A DNA stretch of 64,000 bases, taken from positions 62,001 to 126,000 of the forward strand of contig CACVBU010001363.1 of NCBI GenBank assembly GCA_902728285.1, read 5' to 3'. The notes beneath the pieces were generated by a model. It made no database searches. It was not told where the DNA came from and saw only the letters and a list, made by a program, of their open reading frames with translations. This document shows, one piece after another, positions 1 to 12,204 of this stretch (position 1 is the stretch's first letter; every line of letters starts with the position of its first letter). The DNA comes from Clytia hemisphaerica. Lineage: Eukaryota > Cnidaria > Hydrozoa > Leptothecata > Clytiidae. The position numbers were made by a program, and so were the translations under genes.

Positions 1-440
1 AAGACCCCACCCTTTTAGACGTTTTTAGATTTTTAATGAAGAAATTTTCAAGGAAAATGTGCTGAAACTCTCAAAATTAGCACAGTGTTCGCCAAAAATA
101 CATCGATATGAAATCATAGAGCTATTATTGTAACCTTACTTTGAGAAAATTATTTTTGTATCGCGTTTGAACAAGAACTTTTTGCATGATATGTTTATTT
201 CAATCAGGATAACATTCTCACTTCTGTTCTTATAAATTTACATTTTGGATTTTTTTTTGCTTCCAATAATAGGTCAATCAAAGAAAACCTATTTGAATTA
301 AATCATAAAAGACTTTAACAATCACTTAGGCAATTATCGAGTCGTTTACTCTCCAGCTTTGTTAATCAAAAGACACTTTAAGCTCACAAAATACCTTAAT
401 GCCTTTCTTTATCTCATTGAAGGACAAAACGTAGCACAAC
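1..440. other. Upstream region of the MFS gene, no gene seen
   Basis: AT-rich DNA with no convincing open frame. The first bases carry a 'ccccacccttt' motif like the ends of the GC-tipped MITE family at 2760 and 8598, so a decayed fragment may sit at the window edge. The promoter and 5' UTR of the gene starting at 441 must lie here, but I see no clear TATA box. Confidence 0.4.
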
Positions 441-1871
441 ATGGTTGCAGTTGATTTTAACTACAAAGAGTGGCTCAAAAAGCGAAAAACAACAACAAAA
501 GTTTTTGTCTTTGTTCAATTTGCACTAGGGCTCGAATATTCGATGACTTTTACAACATTGTACTTGTACTTAAAGGACGTTTTACACGTCACAAACAACC
601 TTAATGCTTTTTATAGCAGTATCTGTGGAATATATGTTTCAGCACAGATTGTTGCATCGTTGGTTTTATGCCATTTGTTTGATAAATATAGAACATTGAA
701 ACTTTTCTTTATTCTCGTTACATTTATAACATTTGTTGGAAATGTTTTGTACGCAATCCCATACTCGCCGTATCTCTTGTTAGCCGGACGTTTCCTTTCC
801 GGAGCTGGAGGCTGCCTGAGACCAATTATATTATCTGAATTGACCAGGGTATATCCTAGTGATGAAATTATGGCACAAATGACGGCGATGACTGTCAGTT
901 ATGGTATTGGTATCACACTTGGTCCGGCGATTAATTTTGCTTTTGTGAAAGCAAGATTTACACTACTTGGTATACCGATCAGCTATGCTAATGGAGCTGG
1001 ATTAGCGTTATCAATCGTATTCCTAGTAGCGTTTGCTTTGTCTCTCTTTTTTGTAAGTGATCTATCAAAAGAATTTGACTTAAAGGAGGAAATACAAAAG
1101 ATAGATGTTGACAAACTACCATTAGATAGTTTATGTGGTGCAAATAAAAAAGTTTCATCCGAAATATTCTCTGAAAGAAACAATTGCGATAACGAATCTT
1201 TGTTGGGTGAAGACCCTTCCGAGAATGGAACAGAAGTGAACCAATTAGGAATAATGGAGACTCTTATAAAGCTGTTCTCTTCAATCGACATCGTTCTCAT
1301 TTTTGTTTTCGCATTTTTCGCTTACATCACAATACTATTGCAAGATCTATGGATATCTATGACAGTCATCAAGTTATTACATTGGACAGTTCTGGAAATC
1401 AATCTCATTTTCATTCTCAATGGCATCATTATAACTTCAATTTGCTTGTTCTTGGTATTCAAACCGCCATCGAAAAATCAGTTGGTCAATATTGGGATCG
1501 CGAGTTTTGTAGCAACATGCTACACGTTTGGAATTTTTTTGTATTTCCGTTTGGTTAACAACATAGAATGGATCAATATTGCATTATGGGTTATCTATCC
1601 TTTTATGATGTCTACTATTGTTTTTGTTGATGAGTTATTCACGATGAGTGTTTTGGCCCAAATGGTTCCATCCAAGATTCAAGCATTTTCTGAAAGCGTT
1701 CGTTTGATGTTCTCCAGATTAGGAGCAACCCTTGGTTTGTTCACTGCAGCATTCGCTTTCGAATATATTTTATATGTTTGTCCATCATTCATGGCTATTT
1801 CTTTGGTATTGATGCTGTTCTTGATTTGGAGAAAGGAACACTTTCAAAACCCAAGAATGATGATTTCGTAA
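441..1871 (+). CDS. Major facilitator superfamily transporter, MFSD8/CLN7-like
   Basis: A 476-residue intronless protein with about 12 hydrophobic segments in two halves, split by a charged loop at residues 208-270. This is the usual MFS layout. Between the second and third segments the signature loop reads HLFDKYRTLK, which fits the MFS motif A position (normally GxLaDrxGrk). The fourth segment has the AGRFLSGAGG motif and the fifth has GIGITLGPAINF, the Gly/Pro-rich motif C type. These helices and the cytosolic middle loop recall the lysosomal MFSD8/CLN7 and SPX-MFS branch. Substrate is unknown. The start at 441 is the first ATG, with an A at -3, and the preceding helix-free leader (about 18 residues) is normal for the family. 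The protein length is close to MFSD8. Assignment to MFS is strong; assignment to MFSD8 is inference from general resemblance. Confidence 0.8.
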   Translation: MVAVDFNYKEWLKKRKTTTKVFVFVQFALGLEYSMTFTTLYLYLKDVLHVTNNLNAFYSSICGIYVSAQIVASLVLCHLFDKYRTLKLFFILVTFITFVGNVLYAIPYSPYLLLAGRFLSGAGGCLRPIILSELTRVYPSDEIMAQMTAMTVSYGIGITLGPAINFAFVKARFTLLGIPISYANGAGLALSIVFLVAFALSLFFVSDLSKEFDLKEEIQKIDVDKLPLDSLCGANKKVSSEIFSERNNCDNESLLGEDPSENGTEVNQLGIMETLIKLFSSIDIVLIFVFAFFAYITILLQDLWISMTVIKLLHWTVLEINLIFILNGIIITSICLFLVFKPPSKNQLVNIGIASFVATCYTFGIFLYFRLVNNIEWINIALWVIYPFMMSTIVFVDELFTMSVLAQMVPSKIQAFSESVRLMFSRLGATLGLFTAAFAFEYILYVCPSFMAISLVLMLFLIWRKEHFQNPRMMIS

Positions 1872-2062
1872 AAGGAAAATATTTGCAGGGAAGTAGAAGA
1901 AAAAGACAATATATCTAAACAATCTATTGTATCGAGCCTTGTAGCAAACTTGGTGAAGTCCATTTCACTGAAAACCTGAAATTTCGGAACTTTAATTGAA
2001 TAAACAACACAGAAATAACAATGCTTTATTTTTAGATCTTGACATTGCAATTAAGTACAAAC

Positions 2063-2400
2063 AATTTAATTTAATTTAATTTAATTTAATTTATAGAAGT
2101 GTATTTCTCAGGTCTATTGACCTCTATGATACAATCTTACATCTTTAAAATTTATAGATTTTGTCATTCCATTCGTTTGTCAATTCTAGTTTGAATCTCC
2201 CTACGGACGGTGCATTTACAACATTGGTTGCCAAACTGTTCCAAGTATCAATGCTCCTCTATAGTAAAGTGAATTCGTTTGGTATCCTCTAATGCCGTCT
2301 TCAGCGAAATTCCTCTTTAATTCGAGATTGTGCTTACGTTGAGGTCGATATCGAAGAACGAGTTTCTGGCATAGGGAAGATTTATCATAGACATTTGTGT
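2063..2400 (-). mobile_element. Decayed 3' end of a non-LTR retrotransposon
   Basis: Read on the minus strand, this stretch encodes RKHNLELKRNFAEDGIRGY and then, after a frameshift near 2262, WNSLATNVVNAPSVGRFK. That is the extreme C-terminus typical of LINE reverse-transcriptase proteins of the CR1/L2/Jockey type. It parallels the better-preserved copy at 47556-48390, where the same positions read RRQHDYELQRNFANDGMRGY and PWNDLEEDIVEAPSLQVF. The pentanucleotide run at 2063-2093 (AATTT on the plus strand) lies just past the coding end and is probably the retroposed 3' tail. The fragment is 5'-truncated and frameshifted, hence dead. Confidence 0.7.
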
Positions 2401-2759
2401 CAATTTAAGACCAAACTTTTTGATAAACACGATGCGTTACCTTTTAAAACCGTTAGAATGCCCGACAAATCTTTTAAAATAACATCGAAAACTTTTTCCT
2501 GCATAGGAGCTGAGATCCTCCATATTGCTCGGATTTCTTCTTTAACTAGTAGTTTTCTATATAGGAAAATGCTGGCACAAGATGCAAGCAAAGCAGGGAT
2601 ACGAAGCATCTTGAGCAAACTTTATGGTAGGTGTACGTTTTTTAAAGAGTTCGTTGCTGACATAAAATTATTCAATCCGTTTAAACGATATACTTGACAT
2701 AAACAATAAATTTGTATTGGAAATGTGTCAATTTTTATGACACCTTGCTGTCAAAGATA

Positions 2760-3200
2760 CCCAGGGGGGACTCGATTTCGAAACAACGGTATGTTCCGCG
2801 CAAAATCTGCTTTTCAAAATCGTACCCTTACAGTGCAGTTCAATATGGCTGAAAAGGTACCCTTTCAGTGCATTTTCTCATGATTTACCCAACCCTTATA
2901 GTGCACTATATTTTCCAGCTGTAAATCTGCGTGATAAAAGAAACTTGGAAAATTTTCTGTTTCAAAGAAAAACTGAGAAAATTATTCTTGTCAGCTGTAA
3001 TTATCAGACAAGAGAAACTTTTTCAAACAAACGAGAAGTAAAAACTTTTCTTTTTATCAATTATTTTGAATTTGTTTTAAAATTCGACCCTTGCAGTGCA
3101 ACCTCACAGAAACACACCCTTACAGTGCATTTTGGGAAGCAGAAAAACCCCACCCTTAAGCGCGGCACATGACGTAGGCCAGATCATATGAGTGCCCGGG
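2760..3200. mobile_element. GC-tipped hAT-like MITE, diverged copy
   Basis: Starts with cccaggggggactcga and ends with tgagtgcccggg, imperfect inverted termini. Inside are several copies of 'cccttacagtgca', the hallmark of the better copy at 8598-8971. The flanks CAAAGATA and CAAAATAT match at 6 of 8 bases, which would fit a decayed 8-bp target duplication. It has no coding capacity. Confidence 0.55.
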
Positions 3201-3548
3201 CAAAATATCATGCTGATATTTTTTAAATATAAGTTTAACATGAAAAATTTTTCTTTTTAGCATTGTTACGTTCTTTAATTTTTACAAAATAAATCAAACT
3301 TTAAATCTCACTCCAAAAAGAATCAAATAATTTTTCTTTATCCCAAAGTTTGGATTTCATTTCTCGCCGTCTTTCAGTTCCTCTATCCAGACAAGAAGCT
3401 AGTTCTTTTATCCAGACAAGAAGCTTGACATTTTTTGTGAGCTTCGAGGCAATTTTTCACTCGGCTTTCTGCTTTTTCGACAACAGCAAAACACTGCATT
3501 AGGGTTTGAAGGTTTTTGTCCGGGGGACTTGTATCAATACATCTGTTA

Positions 3549-6500
3549 TGCGCAGATATGTAATTTTTGCGCAGATATGTAATTTCTGCGCAGATATGTA
3601 ATTATTTTGCGCAGATATGTAATTTCTGCGCAAATATGTAATTATTTTGCGCAACTATGTAATTTTGAGCTGCGCAGATATGTAATTAAATTTCTGCGCA
3701 GATATGTAAAACACGACCTTTTGGACTTAGTTATTTTTTGAAAAACTGACTCGATATTAACATTAATCGACCGCCGGAGGCGGTTTCTTTCATAGTGGTA
3801 CGCTAATCTCGTTTTGCCTCCGCTCATTACTTCGTCTACCATTTACTTTCGGTTTTTTAACTAGATTACCCAGGTGTTTCTCTTTTTTTTGGGCTGAATG
3901 TCTTTTATTCGGAATTGAATAATCGAGACATGAAAAATGACTATATTGTAATCTGTTTTCAATGAATAATCTAAAATGTACTGGAGATGACATGTAGGCG
4001 TTAATAATGTGCGCGCGCTCTTTCGCGAGCGTGATGCGTGATGGAAGGCGGTCGTTTCAGTGTGGTTTAGATCCACACTGTTACCTAGTTTTTCATATAC
4101 AAGAAGTAATATCTTGAACATTGTTCTTGGACTAAGGCAAACTTTTGGCGATTGTTGTTTTTATTATAAGCATCATCTTTATAAGAAACAAGTCAATATC
4201 TTTTTATCAAAGTCATATTGGCTTTCGGCGTTTGGTTCTATCAAAGCAACTAGGGGACTGTGCTAATGAGGAAATTTTTATTTTTCTTGTAAGCATCAAC
4301 TTTATAAGAACACAATTTATAACTCTTAAACCAATGATTATTAGCTTTCGGCGTTTGGTTTTTTCAAAGCAAATATAGGATTGTGCTTAAGCTAGAAAAT
4401 TTTGTTTTACTTATAAGCATCAACTTTATAAGAACACAATTTATAACTCTTAAACCAATGATTATTAGCTTTCGGCGTTTGGCTTTTTCAAAGCAAATAT
4501 AGGATTGTGCTTAAGCTAGAAAAATTTATTTTTCTTATAAGCATCAACTTTATAAGAACACAATTCATAACTCTCAAACCAATAGATATTAGCTTTCGGT
4601 GATCGGTTCTTTCAAAGCAAACATAGGATAGTGCTTAAGCTAGAAAATTTTGTTTTACTTATAAGCATCAACTTTATAAGAACACAATTCATAACTCCTA
4701 AACCAATGATTATTAGCTTTCGGCGTTTGTTTTTTTCAAAGCATATATAGGATTGTGCTTAAGCTAGAAAAATTTATTTTTCTTATAAGCATCAACTTTA
4801 TAAGAACACAATTCATTACTCTCAAACCAATAGATATTAGCTTTCGGTGATCGGTTCTTTCAAAGAAAACATAGGATAGTGCTTAAACTAGAAAATGTTG
4901 TTTTTCTTATAAGCATCAACTTTAAATGAACACAATTCATAACTCCTAAACAATATTTGTTAGCTTTTGTTTGATAAATCAAAACTTTTGAAAACCTATT
5001 CCACTTAGAAAAAAACCTTGTTCTTATAAAATTCTAATAAACTAATGTTAGATTTAGCAAAATTCCCTATTTCTTTCGATAGAGCCATTGTGTCATTGTG
5101 AATGCCAATTCCACTTAAAAAAAAATTAAATTCGTCTCCTTTTAGATGGCTTAAAGTCAAATATTTTGCCTTAGTTTAATTTGTAAGGGGAAAATAAGAA
5201 AGACATTTAATAATTTTTTTAAATATCTTTAACAATCAGTGTCAAAATATTCCTGAAGTGTATAACATTCTACATAATTTAAAGTTCGAGCGAAAATCAC
5301 AACTTCGATAATCCCACTCTATTTCATTGGATAATTCAATCAAATATAATGACTTTGCTCGTAGATCGAGCCATGAAAAGGAAAAGGGAGTTTTTTTTTA
5401 TCATAAATTAGTCCATGTATTGGTAAAGACAACCAATAGAATTTTACTTTATCTCACTGTAATGTAAAGAAATGCAACCCATATCTACAAAATCAATAAA
5501 GTTTACATAGGTGTGACTATCTGGAGTCGAGGTTCTATCGAAGATCTCATTTGTACTTTTCTATTAGGTTGTAAAAACTACCGTATTTCTTCGAATGAAC
5601 GCCTTGGGCGTAATTTTAAGACTTTCAGGAGGGGTGTTAAAGAAAAGGGTGTTAATTAAAAATTTTAAAACCTCCCATGAGGGGAGTCTTTTTTCTTAGA
5701 GAAGGAGCGTGTATTCGTAGGAATACGGTAATTACGGAAAAGTATATACTATTCTACCAAGAGTTGTTTTTAGGAAAAATTAATATGCTCATATTGTGCG
5801 CCGTCCCTTGTTTACTTTGTAAGAACTAATAGCTGAAGGGTATATCACCGTCTATCAAGAGTTATTGATTTGATTCTTATAAAGTAGTTGCTTATAAGAA
5901 AAACAAATATGATCATACTATGCGCCGTCCCTTATTTACTTTGTAAGAACTAATTACCGAAAGGTATATGACCGTCTATCTAGAGTTATTGATTTAATTC
6001 TTATATAGCTGATGCTTATAACAAAAATAGTCACATCCATTTAAGACCCTATTCTATGTTTCCTTTGAAAGAACCAATCACCGAAAGCTAAAACATAGTC
6101 GTTAAAAAGTTATAGAGAATTTTCTTATAAAGATGATTCTTATAAGAAAAATAATTACTTTCATTTTAGGCGCTATTCCATGTTTCCTTTGAAAGAACCA
6201 ATTACCGAAAGCTAAAACTTAGAGGTTGAAAAGTTATAGAGAATTTTCTTATAACGATGATTCTTATAAGAAAACTAATTACTTTCATTCTAGGCGCTAT
6301 TCCATGTTTCCTTTGAAAGAACCAATTACCGAAAGCTAAAACTTAGAGGTTGAAAAGTTATAGAGAATTTTCTTATAACGATGATTCTTATAAGAAAAAT
6401 AATTACTTTCATTCTAGGCGCTATTCCATGTTTCCTTTGGAAGAACCAATCACCGAAAGCTAAAACATAGTCGTTAAAAAGTTATAGAGAATTTTCTTAT

Positions 6501-7038
6501 AAAGATGATTCTTATAAGAAAAATAATTACCTTCATTTTAGGCGTTATTCCATATTTCCTTTGAAAGAACCAATTACCGAAAGCTAAAACTTAGTGGTTG
6601 AAAAGTTATAGATCATTTTCTTATAAAGATGATGCTTATAAGAAAAATAATTACCTTCATTTTAGGCGTTATTCCATATTTCCTTTGAAAGAACCAATTA
6701 CCGAAAGCTAAAACTTAGTGGTTGAAAAGTTATAGATCATTTTCTTATAAAGTTGATGCTTATAAGATATTACTTCTTGTATCTGATAGGAATTAGCTAA
6801 AATACCTTAATTCGAAAAAAGGTAAAAGTAATGGTAAAAGCTATCAAGGGGGTACCATTGATTTTAAAGATCGTGTTTTACATATCTGCGCAGAAATTTA
6901 ATTACATATCTGCGCAGCTCAAAATTACATAGTTGCGCAAAATAATTACATATTTGCGCAGAAATTACATATCTGCGCAAAATAATTACATATTTGCGCA
7001 GAAATTACATATCTGCGCAAAAATTACATATCTGCGCA
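3549..7038. mobile_element. 3.5 kb foldback element with repeat-built arms
   Basis: Both ends consist of an array of the motif tgcgcagatatgtaatt: forward at 3549-3712, inverted at 6877-7038, almost identical over about 165 bp. Internal to these, each arm is built of related tandem units that carry 'agctttcgg' and 'cttataagaa': about 148-bp units at 4140-4990, and about 120-bp units in the opposite sense at 5760-6770. The arms can therefore pair over much of their length around a spacer of about 0.8 kb. No transposase frame is present, so it is non-autonomous. I see no target duplication: the flanks ATCTGTTA and CAACAACA do not match. Confidence 0.75.
5581..5728. mobile_element. Small TA-flanked MITE nested in the foldback spacer
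   Basis: Begins ccgtatttcttcgaat and ends attcgtaggaatacgg, inverted ends flanked by TA on both sides (5579-5580 and 5729-5730). The interior has 'aggaggggtgttaa' type GC-rich blocks. A related, more decayed stretch lies at about 27510-27850 inside the UBE3A-like gene. Confidence 0.5.
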
Positions 7039-8597
7039 CAACAACATCGTCTTCTATAAAAAGCTCAAAGTAAAGTGAATTTGACATGAATTAAAAAGAA
7101 GTGCCTAAGAGGACCTCAATTATTTAATATCGGTTATTGTTGTAAAAAATTTGGTATTTATTCGATTTTGACAGAAGGAAAAGTTACCCTGAGTATCAGA
7201 GATTGAGAATATTTCAACCTCTGAAGACCAATAATAGAAATTTTATCACTGTAGAAAAAATCAAAGATGAAGAGCAAATATTACCTTATTAATGTCTAGC
7301 AGACTGTATCAGTATGCAGTTTACTATTTACGAATTCCCAAGAAACCTCCAAGTGTAATTGAAGTGAGTTTCTTTCGAAAGAAATCTTTTACTGATCCCC
7401 AAATATATAACAGTAATTACTAAACTTTTAATTATGGAAATGTCACTTTAATTGAATCGAAATAATAGACAGACTTTATGTTATGATTCTTTATCACTGA
7501 CTTTTTTTAAAAAGCATATCGATGACATTTTTGAGTCGTGTTTTCAACGACGGGAATAAAAATATCAACTTTGAACTTAATCCAAGATCATGGATGGTCG
7601 TCATGGTTTCTTTGCTCTGCGTTGATTGCGCGCTGAATAGAATCTGGATTGGTCGGCACAGCGCCGATATATGATTTCGACCTGTGCTTTTCACAGAGTA
7701 AGGAAAAGTGACATTTTATCCCACAGGAAATGTCAAAGAAAAGTGGTGTTTTTTTTCAAAAAGGAAAGTAGTGTTTTTATCAAGGTGTATAATTTCGTAG
7801 AATTAGGTCTAGATTTTTTCAGTACATTGTATATATTTTCTATCGTGTTCCAGGTTGCCACGGGCCTATTTCCCACGAGAGCCTTGGAACGGTTACGGTA
7901 CAAGTCTGTCTCAATAAATTATCTCGTTTTATTCACTTTTCTTCACTTCCTTAGTTTTTGCTTTCAAGACCTTTAACAGTACCTGCGTTTTGTCTGAAGG
8001 ATTAGTAAATAAATAAGGTTATTTTCGGTTCAACGATTAGAAAATAAGGTACCTGTGTTAATATATGTTACAAAAAGACCCAAGATTTTGTCGATGAACT
8101 TTTTGATGGAGAAGAACAAAATGTTAGGCTTCAAGGATGTCTGTCAAACAAGCGCTGAAAGTTTTATATTTTTTAAATATCTATTCAAGAAAAGTTTAGC
8201 TTTTCACCTATAATATCTTTGTCTGAATTGTATCATAAGACAACTCGGATATTTATTTGTTGCTTCCTTTCCAGGGACACTGTAATGTAAGGGTGGAATT
8301 TCAACAATATACCAAAATTCTGCCCAAAAAATCTCATTCTTTCTCTAAAAAATTTTAGATAAAAATGCACTGTAAGGGTACGAACTATTCGTTTGGGAAT
8401 GTGAAGAAGAAATTTTAATAAGTGAAACAGTGCAAACATCATAAGTTTACTCAAAAGTTTAGAACAGTTTGTGATATTAATTTTCATAATAGTTATCGCA
8501 AAATTACAAAATAGTGGTACTTTATTGGTTTTTTATCTGTGGACTTTGTTCATATTTACTGCCATCTAGAATTGAGAAAAAGTTTTTGGTATGAGTT
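7039..8597. other. Gene-free spacer
   Basis: Only short overlapping frames with no recognizable protein. At 8280-8390 there are two 'ctgtaaggg' motifs, a remnant of the GC-tipped MITE family. Nothing else stands out. Confidence 0.4.
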
Positions 8598-8971
8598 CCC
8601 GGGGTGGGGGGGGGCACTCAAGGTAAATGACCTACCAGACGTTCGGCCCTTAAGGGTGGGTTTTTCATAGTTCAGCTAGTGCACTGTAAGGGTAGGAAAC
8701 TACAAAACTGCACTGAACTGCACTGTAAGGGTAGGAAATTGTGATAAAAGGCCAAATTCTTTGGTAAAATTGGCACAAAATTGGTCAGGTTTGAAGGAAA
8801 AATTCCACATTTTCTTGGAAAATTGCAAAAATTGCGAGAAATTTTGAAAAAGTGCACTGTAAGGGTATGATTTTTCATGGAAATTCAGTGCACTGTAAGG
8901 GTCCAATTTTAGAAGCCAAATTTTGGGCCGAACGTATGGTCGTTTTCAGATCGAGTGCCCCCCCCCCCGGG
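8598..8971. mobile_element. GC-tipped hAT-like MITE
   Basis: 374 bp with inverted ends: cccggggtggggggggg followed by cactc on the left, and gagtg followed by a C-run and ggg on the right. Subterminal 'gttcggccc' and 'gggccgaac' also pair. The inside repeats 'gcactgtaagggta' four times. Flanks TATGAGTT and TACGAGTT match at 7 of 8 bases, an 8-bp duplication as made by hAT transposases. No frame of its own. Confidence 0.75.
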
Positions 8972-8979
8972 TACGAGTT

Positions 8980-10195
8980 TTTAGGATTTTGATTATTTTT
9001 CCATCTAAAAAAGCTGAGATGTTTGATTTTCATGTCTGTTCCATATTTTAATGTAAAATGTCTGAAACTGTGGGAAAATATACGATCAAACTTAAAGCTT
9101 GATAAAATGTTTTTGTATATCAAGTTTCATCTGAAACCTTTTTATGTTTCTTTCAGCAGTGTGGCTGTGAAAAAAATTCCTAGAAGTTTTTCTTTCAACT
9201 TTCAGAACTTTTCTATCTATGAACAGATTATTGCAATGAGTTGACAATTTGTTTATTTGTTTATTTGTGTGTCATACAAAAAATAAACAATGACGAAGCC
9301 TACTGAAAAACCTACAAAGTCTTACGTGAGCAGTCTAACAGGATTTATTTTCTAACAGCATTAAAAGCATACAGAGGACGCAGTAAAGGAAGTCAAATGG
9401 CTTAGAGCTTTAAGACTGTCAAATACGGTTTGATGCGATTCTTGGTAGTATGATTTGCACTTTTGTAATCAAAGCTGTAATTCATTTAGAGGATTTGTTG
9501 TAAAGAGCTTCGAAAGTTTTTATAAGTAGTTCATCAACAAAAAAGGATATTATTGTGGTAGTATTCGAGTGCATGATATTCATAGTTGAAAAGTAAATTT
9601 ATAGATAGTAAAATATGTTGCTCCATTTTGATAGTTCTTTCTACACCGTTGCTTCATATTGATCAGTCGGGAATTGTCCTTTGTAAAAGGGGTACGTTCC
9701 AAGTATAGTGGGCCGGAAAAATTCAGTGGGGATGCAAAAAATAGTACGATGTTTTGCAGTGAGGATTTGTTTATCGGAATAAAATTCTCCCTCTCCACTA
9801 GGTCTGTGAAAAGGGCAGAGTGTAATAACAAACTCTCTGGTGTTGTGAAGTATCAATTGCACGGAGGAAGCGAAACTAAAAAGACTGTATTTTGCAGCAA
9901 AATTTGACCGTTCGTTTCTAAATAGAGTTGTTTTTGATTGTAGGATGATGATGTATGTGTGCGAATTTTACCAGGTTGTGAGAGTTGAAATACTTGTCTC
10001 TTTTTGTAAGCACAAGACAAGAAAAGTTTCGACTGGATGTTTATTACCTTAGACCTCTTGTATAGAATCCAATATTGCACGGTATTGAAGCAACTCCAGA
10101 ATTCACTTCTCTATAACCAGGGCTTTCTGGTCCAAGCAATGTGGTTTCATATCCCAGTAGAGTACAGCTTTGCAAACAATAACATTCTAGCTATA
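8980..10195. other. Gene-free spacer
   Basis: Short overlapping frames only. A 'gtttatttgtttatttgt' run lies near 9249. I see no protein family, RNA gene or clear repeat. Confidence 0.4.
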
Positions 10196-10474
10196 CATGT
10201 TTTTTTTTTTATAAGCATACAAAAATCTGAAAACCGGCTCAGAGATGCTTAGGTCGAAAGCTTAATAAGGCTGAAAAATGCTTGAGCGGATGCTTAAATC
10301 TAACGCATAAATTTAGGGAAATACTGAAAATCCGTAAAATTCCAGCCAAAAAAAGCCAAAATCAGGAAAAGAACATTTCGTAGGCTCAAGTAATGCTTGC
10401 CATATGCTTAATTTTTCCCCATATCTGAGCCTAGATATGCTTATAAGTGCAATGCTTATAAAAGAAAAAACATG
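10196..10474. mobile_element. TA-flanked MITE, diverged TATAAGCA-type copy
   Basis: Begins catgtttttttttttataag and ends cttataaaagaaaaaacatg, with TA on both sides (10194-10195 and 10475-10476). The 279-bp interior repeats 'tgctta' motifs. It shares the T-run plus ATAAG terminal design with the copies at 16671, 48415, 50748 and 60099 but has its own interior. It lies about 375 bp upstream of the GPCR start. Confidence 0.65.
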
Positions 10475-10850
10475 TACTGAAGGTTGTTTCTTGTCCAATA
10501 TACCTACAGTGATACCATGCAGTTTCAACATGTTATTTAATATATCTTATTTTGAAGAGATAATGTATGTACTATTTTAAGATTCGGTATTTTTTTTTTC
10601 TTATTCTTTGTGAAAAAACAATATAAGAACAGGAATTTTTTCAACAGGGATATTTTTCAGATAAGCCTTTTACATACTAAGGACCAAGAACTAATTGGAA
10701 CGTAGAAAAAATTAGCCTAAAAAATCGTGTAACACGGTTTATAAACGACTCAAGTCTGCTTCGAGGGAGATTCGAATCTAACCTATCAGTGATAAATCTT
10801 TTCTTTGTTTCCATAGATATCAGTTCGGAGGAATTTCCAGCAGATTCAAA

Positions 10851-11822
10851 ATGCTTAACAACACAACAGTTGAAGAATGTATGACGTCATATTCTGGTCG
10901 TGTTTATATGTCGAGTGATCAAATCAACTTTCTTATCGCTTACGATATAGCCACTGGGTTTTTCAACTTCCTAGCTAATGGACTAGTCATTTTCGCTCTC
11001 GTACTATCAAAGCAGACTGGAAACCCGTCTCTGAAACTCATTTTCTTGCTCAGTGTATCAGATTGCTGTTTAGCCGTAGTCGTGCAAAGTCTTTTCGCTG
11101 TGATGATGTTCAAATTTCCACACACGCAAAACTGTACCTTTGAAATGATGACGCAATTTTTTGGAATATTTTTTACTCACACTTCAGGCTATATTATTGC
11201 GTTGATTGGCTTTGATAGATACGCTCGAGTCAAATTTCTTACGAAATATTCAAATATTATGACCTCAAAGAGAGTTAAAATTCTCGTTATCATTGTCATT
11301 TTGCTATCAGTAGTTCAAGCTACCCTTTACGTGCTTGGAACAACATTCGGTATTTTCGACAAAACCAAGAAGATAGGCGTTGCCGTTGACTTCATTGTCG
11401 TTTTATCAGTTGTTATAGTAACCATAATGGCGGTCTGTGCAGTGAAGTCACATCGTCGAAATGCTGGTGATCAATCAATGATGAAAGCTGTCGATCAAAC
11501 AGTGACTCGCCTCGCTTCCAAAATCCTGCTGACCATCATCATTTTTTACGTCATCTATGTTATCATAGCTTTCTTGCATTCCGCTCAGGCGGATAAATCG
11601 ACGGGCGCCAAACGCTCTTGGTTGGAATTCGGTGTGTTTCTAGGTTACCTGCTAACCTACACCAACTCTTTGGTTAACGCTCTTATCTTTCTTAGCGTTA
11701 ACAACAAAGCGAGGATGGAACTTTTGAGGAGAACCTTTAAAGGCAGAGATTCCAAAGACGATCACACTGGATCAGTATCTAAGAGCAACACTCAAGAGAT
11801 CTCAATAAAAGACTTATCTTGA
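10851..11822 (+). CDS. Class A (rhodopsin-like) G protein-coupled receptor
   Basis: A 323-residue intronless seven-helix protein. It has N-linked glycosylation sites at the start (NNTT). TM1 carries NFLANGLVIF, with N1.50. TM2 carries LLSVSDCCLAV, with the D2.50 sodium-site residue. The Cys before TM3 (HTQNC) is present. TM3 ends in GFDRYARV, an intact DRY-type motif. TM7 has NSLVNALIF in place of NPxxY, so Pro is missing and Tyr is replaced. The C-tail is short and Ser/Asp-rich. It is an orphan: the sequence does not reveal a ligand. It resembles the intronless orphan receptors expanded in early-branching animals. A second GPCR lies at 26378-27295 but is clearly a different subtype. Confidence 0.88.
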   Translation: MLNNTTVEECMTSYSGRVYMSSDQINFLIAYDIATGFFNFLANGLVIFALVLSKQTGNPSLKLIFLLSVSDCCLAVVVQSLFAVMMFKFPHTQNCTFEMMTQFFGIFFTHTSGYIIALIGFDRYARVKFLTKYSNIMTSKRVKILVIIVILLSVVQATLYVLGTTFGIFDKTKKIGVAVDFIVVLSVVIVTIMAVCAVKSHRRNAGDQSMMKAVDQTVTRLASKILLTIIIFYVIYVIIAFLHSAQADKSTGAKRSWLEFGVFLGYLLTYTNSLVNALIFLSVNNKARMELLRRTFKGRDSKDDHTGSVSKSNTQEISIKDLS

Positions 11823-12204
11823 TTGATTTCTTACAAAAGAAGAACGTCATTTTCTCGAGAGAAAGACCTTTATAAGTAAAACCAGAAGTTATCAAATTTC
11901 ATCAATTTGAAGACGAATGTAAATTTGTCATACTGAAATGCTCTCCAAAAAGAGTCAGAAACAGAGATAATAGATATTTAGGTCAAGGATTAAAATCTTG
12001 TCCAAACAATCGAAACAATCAATTTTCAGGTGGATGACTTTATTAATTCTTCATTTCATTTGAGCTGTAATCTATAAGTTTTTTAATTCAAGAAATATAT
12101 AAGAACTTGAGGAATCTTCTGTTGCTTTGAATATATTCTTCCATACCTGACAATCAGTGTAAAGTCAACCTTAACTCAACAAGTTTTATGGTCCATTTAG
12201 TTAA

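Noticed and set aside
3549-3712. Regularly spaced 17-bp repeats resembling a regulatory array or CRISPR
   Set aside because: The same array appears inverted at 6877-7038, so they are the tips of a foldback element.
7494-7976. Overlapping frames of 66 and 101 residues
   Set aside because: Phe/Leu-rich translation of T-rich DNA with no known protein pattern.
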